From the NCBI GenBank assembly GCA_030642565.1, contig DAOWNM010000082.1, positions 1 to 9,674 on the forward strand: 9,674 bases of DNA, in the 5' to 3' direction. A model generated the notes under the pieces. The model was not told where the DNA came from. It saw nothing but the letters and a program-made list of their open reading frames with translations, and searched no databases. Shown here in pieces: positions 6,830 through 9,674 of the stretch. Source of the stretch: Bacteroidota bacterium. GTDB lineage: Bacteria; Bacteroidota; Bacteroidia; Bacteroidales; GCA-2748055. The translations under genes were made by a program, and so were the position numbers. Each line of letters starts with the position of its first letter. Position 1 is the stretch's first letter.

Positions 6830-6859
6830 TGTGCCTTTATTTGTACTTTTTGTGCCTTT
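6830..6859 (-). promoter_or_regulatory. Candidate AraC-type operator: AAAGGCACA direct repeat with 21-bp period
   Basis: On the minus strand AAAGGCACA occurs at 6859-6851 and again at 6838-6830, exactly 21 bp (two helical turns) apart. In both copies it is followed, after 4 nt, by GTA. Two direct repeats with this period just upstream of a promoter is the standard layout for AraC/XylS dimers acting as activators. The promoter-proximal repeat ends 9 nt before the candidate -33 TTG at 6820-6818. The AraC-type protein encoded immediately upstream is the likely binder, which is inference. Confidence 0.55.
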
Positions 6860-7738
6860 TCATGCAATTCTCCTTATTTCCGAGGGTGGCACCCCGGTTT
6901 TCTTCTTAAAGATTCTGCTGAAATAGTGTATGGACTGGAATCCCAGTTCAAAGGCGATCTCTTTGATGGTTTTGTCGGTCGATACCAGCATCTCCCTGGC
7001 ACGGCGAATCTTCAGATCCAGCTGGTACTGCACAGGGGCAATGCCAGTATACTGCTTGAACATCTTCCGGAAATAGGAGTAGCCAATATTATTATCCTCC
7101 GCATAGCACTTGAAATCAATCTCTTTTCCGATGTTCTCCCTGATCTGGAAACAGACCTCCCTGATCACTTTTTCCATCCGTTTCCCTGAAAAGTTCCTCT
7201 GCTTCTCCAGGGAGACCATAAATCCCAGTAGTTTCATGATCATGCCCGATGCAACCTGCTGAAAACCTGGCCGTTCCTCTTGAATTATTTCAAAGATTTT
7301 GTGATAAGTATCTATAAACTCCTCACGGTTTCCGATATGATGTACGGGCCTTTCAGACCATGCCCTTCCCTGACTGAAGATCTCCCTGGGAATGGTGCCA
7401 TCGAACCCAATATAATTCTCGGTCCACCCACTCTTTTTATCGGGCCGGTAGCGGTGCCATATCCCCGGTCTGGTTACCATCAGGGAGCCGGGCTTGATCT
7501 GGTAACGGCCCGATTCGGTTTCGTAAATACCCTGACCATGAGTAATGTAGTTGATCTGAAACTCATTCAGGATTCTTCCCTTCTCCCAGGTGAAGTGATA
7601 TTCTGTTGGGTGTTCCCGGTTGGGATAGAAGGGAAGTTCTGCCGGGATCTCTGCTTTTCCAGCACATTTCATATAGATGCCCCAGGCACGGTCCTCCTCC
7701 CCGGGTGTCAGGTATTTAAAAAAACTATCCACCTCCAT
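6860..7738 (-). CDS. AraC-family transcriptional regulator, probable rhamnose-pathway activator
   Basis: From the ATG at 7738 the protein has 292 residues, the usual size for AraC-type sugar regulators. The N-terminal half is a cupin-like ligand-binding domain; its clearest part is YITHGQGIYET through KPGSLMVTRPGIWHRY (about residues 64-97). The C-terminal 105 residues (188-292) hold the double helix-turn-helix; the second unit, TIKEIAFELGFQSIHYFSRIFKKKTG (about 257-282), matches the family signature closely. An upstream ATG at 7846 would add 36 residues and overlap the rhaA start by 8 bp, so it is unlikely. It is divergent from rhaA across 100 bp and lies upstream of the permease operon on the same strand. 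By position and family it probably senses L-rhamnose or a derivative and activates rhaA, perhaps the permease operon too. Rhamnose specificity is inferred, so no symbol is given. Confidence 0.92.
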   Translation of the reverse strand: MEVDSFFKYLTPGEEDRAWGIYMKCAGKAEIPAELPFYPNREHPTEYHFTWEKGRILNEFQINYITHGQGIYETESGRYQIKPGSLMVTRPGIWHRYRPDKKSGWTENYIGFDGTIPREIFSQGRAWSERPVHHIGNREEFIDTYHKIFEIIQEERPGFQQVASGMIMKLLGFMVSLEKQRNFSGKRMEKVIREVCFQIRENIGKEIDFKCYAEDNNIGYSYFRKMFKQYTGIAPVQYQLDLKIRRAREMLVSTDKTIKEIAFELGFQSIHYFSRIFKKKTGVPPSEIRRIA

Positions 7739-7784
7739 AAATGTACGGAAAACTATCCCAAATTGTGCAACAAATGGCTCAAAA

Positions 7785-7803
7785 TATCCATTGATGATGG
7801 ATA
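7785..7803. repeat. 19-bp palindrome TATCCAT-5-ATGGATA overlapping the rhaA promoter
   Basis: The 7-bp arms at 7785-7791 and 7797-7803 are perfect inverted repeats separated by TGATG. The palindrome covers the candidate -33 TTG of rhaA (7791-7793). A bound dimer here would compete with RNA polymerase, which suggests a repressor site rather than a classic AraC direct-repeat site. It is too short and weak for a terminator. Confidence 0.55.
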
Positions 7804-7821
7804 AGGGAACCCCTAAATTTA
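7791..7821 (+). promoter_or_regulatory. Candidate rhaA promoter (Bacteroidetes-type)
   Basis: TTG at 7791-7793 is followed after exactly 20 nt by TAAATTTA at 7814-7821, matching TAnnTTTG at all fixed positions but the last. Transcription would begin near 7825, leaving a leader of roughly 14 nt before the ATG at 7839. This is the best promoter match in the window. Confidence 0.55.
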
Positions 7822-7838
7822 TATCAAATTTTAGCTCT

Positions 7839-9110
7839 ATGACCAATACTGAAACAATCCGGCAGGTCTACGAACTGGCTAGAAAGCAGTACGCCGCTCT
7901 GGGAGTGGATAGTGTAGCTGCCCTGGCAAAGCTGAAGGAATTTGAAATTTCACTACACTGCTGGCAGACCGATGATGTGGGTGGTTTTGAAACTCCTGAT
8001 GCAGCCCTTAGGGGTGGCGGTATAGAAGTTACCGGTAACTATCCCGGAAAAGCACGAAACATTGCAGAGATGCGGGGTGACCTGGAGAAGGTGATGGCTC
8101 TGCTTCCGGGAAAACAGCGTTTGAATCTTCATGCCATCTATGGCGAGTTCGGCAATCGGTTTGTGGACCGGGATCAGATTGAACCGGCCCATTTTCAGGG
8201 ATGGATTGATTGGGCCGCTGAACAGGATATAGCACTGGACTTTAACTGCACCTGTTTTTCACATCCCAGGGCAGATAGCGGGTTCACCCTCTCCAGCAAG
8301 GATGAGAAGATCCGTAGTTTCTGGGTGGAGCATACCCGGCGATGCAGGACCATAGGAGCCGAGATGGGGAAACAGCTGGGAAAGACCTGTATTCACAATA
8401 TCTGGATCCCTGATGGTTCGAAAGATGTTCCGGTGGACAGGTTTACGCGCCGGGCACTGTTGAAACAATCCCTGGATGAGATATTTTTAGATGAATACTC
8501 CAAAGATTTTCTGAAGGATTCCATTGAGAGCAAACTGTTTGGCATTGGGGCCGAGTCGATGACTGTGGGTTCGCACGATTTTTACCTCGGTTATGCAGTA
8601 AAGAATAACAAGCTGATCTGCCTGGACAATGGACATTTCCATCCCACCGAGCAGGTGGGAGATAAGATTTCGGCCTGTCTCCAGTTTATGGATGAGTTGA
8701 TGCTTCATGTGACCCGGCCGGTACGCTGGGACAGCGATCATGTGGTCACTTTGAATGATGATGTCGTGCTGATTGCCCAGGAGATTATCCGCTCTAACGC
8801 TTATGACCGGGTCCATATGGGACTCGATTTCTTCGATGCCAGTATCAACCGGATCGGAGCCTATGTGATAGGTACCAGGGCTGCACAGCAGGCCATGCTA
8901 TATGCACTTCTGGAGCCGTTGGACAGATTGAAAGCGTATGAAGATGAGGGGAAGAATTTTGAAAGGCTGGCACTGCTGGAGCTGATGAAAAGCAAACCCT
9001 TTGGAGCGGTATGGGACTATTTCTGTATGCAGGAGGGTGTGCCGGTAGGTGAGGAGTATATTGCAGAGGTACAGGCCTATGAGAAAGAGGTGTTAAACAG
9101 ACGAAAATAG
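7839..9110 (+). CDS. rhaA: L-rhamnose isomerase (RhaA)
   Basis: The enzyme converts L-rhamnose to L-rhamnulose, the first step of the phosphorylative rhamnose pathway, in the cytoplasm. The 423-residue product is close to the 419 of the E. coli enzyme and shares its signature segments: SLHCWQTDDVGGFE (38-51), GSHDFYLGYAV (244-254), CLDNGHFHPTE (261-271), RPVRWDSDHVV (293-303) and GLDFFDASINRI (328-339). The GHFHPTE and RWDSDH segments carry the metal-binding His and Asp residues of this manganese-dependent TIM-barrel family. The frame is open further upstream to 7677, but the start at 7839 (MTNTETIRQ) fits the family N-terminus and the promoter. The longer form would run through the regulator gene. 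It is followed after 6 bp by the aldolase gene, so the two are co-transcribed. It is probably induced by the divergent AraC-type protein. The Bacteroidetes literature sometimes uses rhaI for this gene. Confidence 0.97.
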   Translation: MTNTETIRQVYELARKQYAALGVDSVAALAKLKEFEISLHCWQTDDVGGFETPDAALRGGGIEVTGNYPGKARNIAEMRGDLEKVMALLPGKQRLNLHAIYGEFGNRFVDRDQIEPAHFQGWIDWAAEQDIALDFNCTCFSHPRADSGFTLSSKDEKIRSFWVEHTRRCRTIGAEMGKQLGKTCIHNIWIPDGSKDVPVDRFTRRALLKQSLDEIFLDEYSKDFLKDSIESKLFGIGAESMTVGSHDFYLGYAVKNNKLICLDNGHFHPTEQVGDKISACLQFMDELMLHVTRPVRWDSDHVVTLNDDVVLIAQEIIRSNAYDRVHMGLDFFDASINRIGAYVIGTRAAQQAMLYALLEPLDRLKAYEDEGKNFERLALLELMKSKPFGAVWDYFCMQEGVPVGEEYIAEVQAYEKEVLNRRK

Positions 9111-9116
9111 GAATAG

Positions 9117-9674
9117 ATGAGCAAACTGAGCAAACTGATAGAGATTTCACGCTACTATGGGAATAATCCCGCCTATGTCATTGCGGGTGGAGGAAACACC
9201 TCCTATAAAAACAGCGACACCATTTGGATTAAAGCCAGTGGTATTCCCCTGGCGGGTATTGGTGAAGAGGGATTTGTATCTCTTTCCAGGGAGAAATTAT
9301 CATTGATCGAATCGGAAACCCTCAGCGAAGATTCTGCTGTGCGGGAGGAGCAGGTGAAGGCGTTGATGAAAGAGGCCATCATCTCGCCTGAAAACCTGCG
9401 TCCTTCGGTAGAGACCTCCCTGCACAACCTGATCAGCTACACCTATGTGGTCCATACCCATCCTACCCTTGTAAATGGAGTGATGTGCGCCAATAATGCG
9501 GCGGCAGAGGTGGAGCAGCAATTCGGGGAGAGGGCGATGATGGTAGAGTATACCGATCCAGGGTATATCCTGTTTAAGAGGGTTCAGGAGCGGATTGCTG
9601 ACTACAGGGCGGATTATGCCAGCGTGCCCCAGATCATATTTCTTCAGAACCATGGGGTATTTGTGTGTGCCGAC
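9117..9674 (+). CDS. Class II aldolase, probable N-terminus of rhamnulose-1-phosphate aldolase/dehydrogenase (cut by right edge)
   Basis: The ATG at 9117, 6 bp after the rhaA stop, opens a frame that stays open to the window end (186 residues visible). The class II aldolase/adducin fold is clear: GGGNTSYK (24-31, phosphate-binding region), RPSVETSLH (95-103, with the probable catalytic Glu99), the zinc-binding HTHP (113-116) and a later NHG (178-180) providing the third His. Family members next to rhaA split L-rhamnulose-1-phosphate into dihydroxyacetone phosphate and L-lactaldehyde. In Bacteroidetes and Bacillus the aldolase is often fused to a short-chain dehydrogenase that oxidises lactaldehyde; the fusion would lie beyond the edge and cannot be seen. 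An AGGA at 9109-9112, overlapping the rhaA stop, may be a weak ribosome-binding site. The gene opens with a perfect 9-bp tandem repeat (AGCAAACTG twice, 9120-9137). Fold is sure; fusion is inferred from length norms and context. Confidence 0.9.
   Translation, partial: MSKLSKLIEISRYYGNNPAYVIAGGGNTSYKNSDTIWIKASGIPLAGIGEEGFVSLSREKLSLIESETLSEDSAVREEQVKALMKEAIISPENLRPSVETSLHNLISYTYVVHTHPTLVNGVMCANNAAAEVEQQFGERAMMVEYTDPGYILFKRVQERIADYRADYASVPQIIFLQNHGVFVCAD

Larger units (their letters stand above)
6767..6859 (-). promoter_or_regulatory. Regulatory region of the permease operon
   Basis: This 93-bp gap between the end of the AraC-type gene and the permease start is AT-rich and dense in repeated sequence. 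Read on the minus strand it contains three copies of GCACA in the same orientation: cores at 6851-6855, 6830-6834 and 6783-6787. A fourth copy lies in the rhaA/regulator intergenic region at 7764-7768. There is also a 15-bp inverted repeat TTGTA-5-TACAA at 6813-6827 over the candidate -33 element. No terminator hairpin for the regulator gene is evident, so readthrough into the permease operon is also possible. Direct sequence observation; the regulatory meaning is inferred. Confidence 0.6.
7739..7838. promoter_or_regulatory. Divergent regulatory region between the AraC-type gene and rhaA
   Basis: The 100-bp spacer holds the rhaA promoter and a 19-bp palindrome, listed separately. It also has CAAATTGTGCAA at 7759-7770, an exact 12-bp match to 6778-6789 in the permease leader. 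TTGTGCAACAA at 7763-7773 is itself a small inverted repeat (TTGT-3-ACAA). For the regulator gene, TAGTTTTC lies about 10 bp before its ATG on the minus strand and could be a -7 element, but no TTG sits at the right spacing. Joint control of both divergent genes from here is likely but inferred. Confidence 0.6.

Noticed and set aside
6767..6862. Possible terminator between the AraC-type gene and the permease
   Set aside because: The inverted repeat at 6813-6827 has only 5-bp AT-rich arms, far from the stop, and overlaps a promoter element; it does not look like a terminator.
7677..7838. Upstream extension of the rhaA frame
   Set aside because: It would run over the regulator gene and its promoter region, and its residues do not resemble the RhaA N-terminus; the start at 7839 fits the family.
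7739..7846. Longer N-terminus for the AraC-type regulator (ATG at 7846)
   Set aside because: It would overlap the rhaA start and consume the whole divergent regulatory region; the 292-residue form is the normal family length.
1..9674. CRISPR array, tRNA/rRNA genes, insertion sequences, toxin-antitoxin or phage defence genes
   Set aside because: I found no array-like repeats, no RNA-gene hallmarks, no transposase or inverted terminal repeats, and every longer gene belongs to a metabolic, transport or regulatory family.

Overview
The window looks like a chromosomal piece of a Bacteroidota (Bacteroidetes) bacterium, probably a carbohydrate-degrading one. Several things suggest this. Intergenic regions are AT-rich around genes of about 50% GC. 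Start codons mostly lack a clear Shine-Dalgarno sequence, and the recognisable promoters fit the Bacteroidetes TTG / TAnnTTTG pattern. The gene content also fits: Tat-exported Gfo/Idh/MocA oxidoreductases and an RhaA plus class II aldolase rhamnose module. The lineage assignment is inference. No rRNA, tRNA, CRISPR array, insertion sequence or phage gene is visible.

Left part (1-2697): two divergent genes, separated by 157 bp, encode twin-arginine-exported Gfo/Idh/MocA-type oxidoreductases. The leftward one (start at 1214) runs off the left edge; the rightward one (1372-2697) is complete. They belong to different subtypes (QKP versus EKP active-site motif). The rightward gene ends only 3 bp from the end of the oppositely oriented nitrilase-like gene.

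Middle part (6766 down to 2701, minus strand): a tightly packed four-gene operon encodes an NCS1 (cytosine/purine permease-like) transporter, a 59-residue two-helix membrane protein, a phosphoglucomutase/phosphomannomutase-family enzyme, and an exported carbon-nitrogen hydrolase. The small protein gene overlaps the transporter by 4 bp (ATGA) and ends 6 bp before the mutase. Upstream of the transporter is a candidate promoter preceded by two 9-bp direct repeats exactly 21 bp apart, the layout expected for an AraC-type activator.

Right part (6860-9674): an AraC-family regulator (minus) is divergent from L-rhamnose isomerase (rhaA, plus). rhaA is followed after 6 bp by a class II aldolase cut by the right edge, probably the N-terminal part of a bifunctional rhamnulose-1-phosphate aldolase/dehydrogenase. 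The 100-bp divergent region has a good Bacteroidetes-type promoter for rhaA overlapped by a 19-bp palindrome. It also carries a 12-bp word that recurs upstream of the transporter.

Working together: isomerase and aldolase form the core of L-rhamnose breakdown, and the AraC protein is the obvious candidate to control them. The shared sites suggest it may also control the transporter operon. No rhamnulokinase is in the window. The substrates of the transporter, small protein, mutase and exported hydrolase are unknown. The most interesting leads are the unannotated small membrane protein inside this operon and the operator structure tying the operon to the rhamnose regulator.
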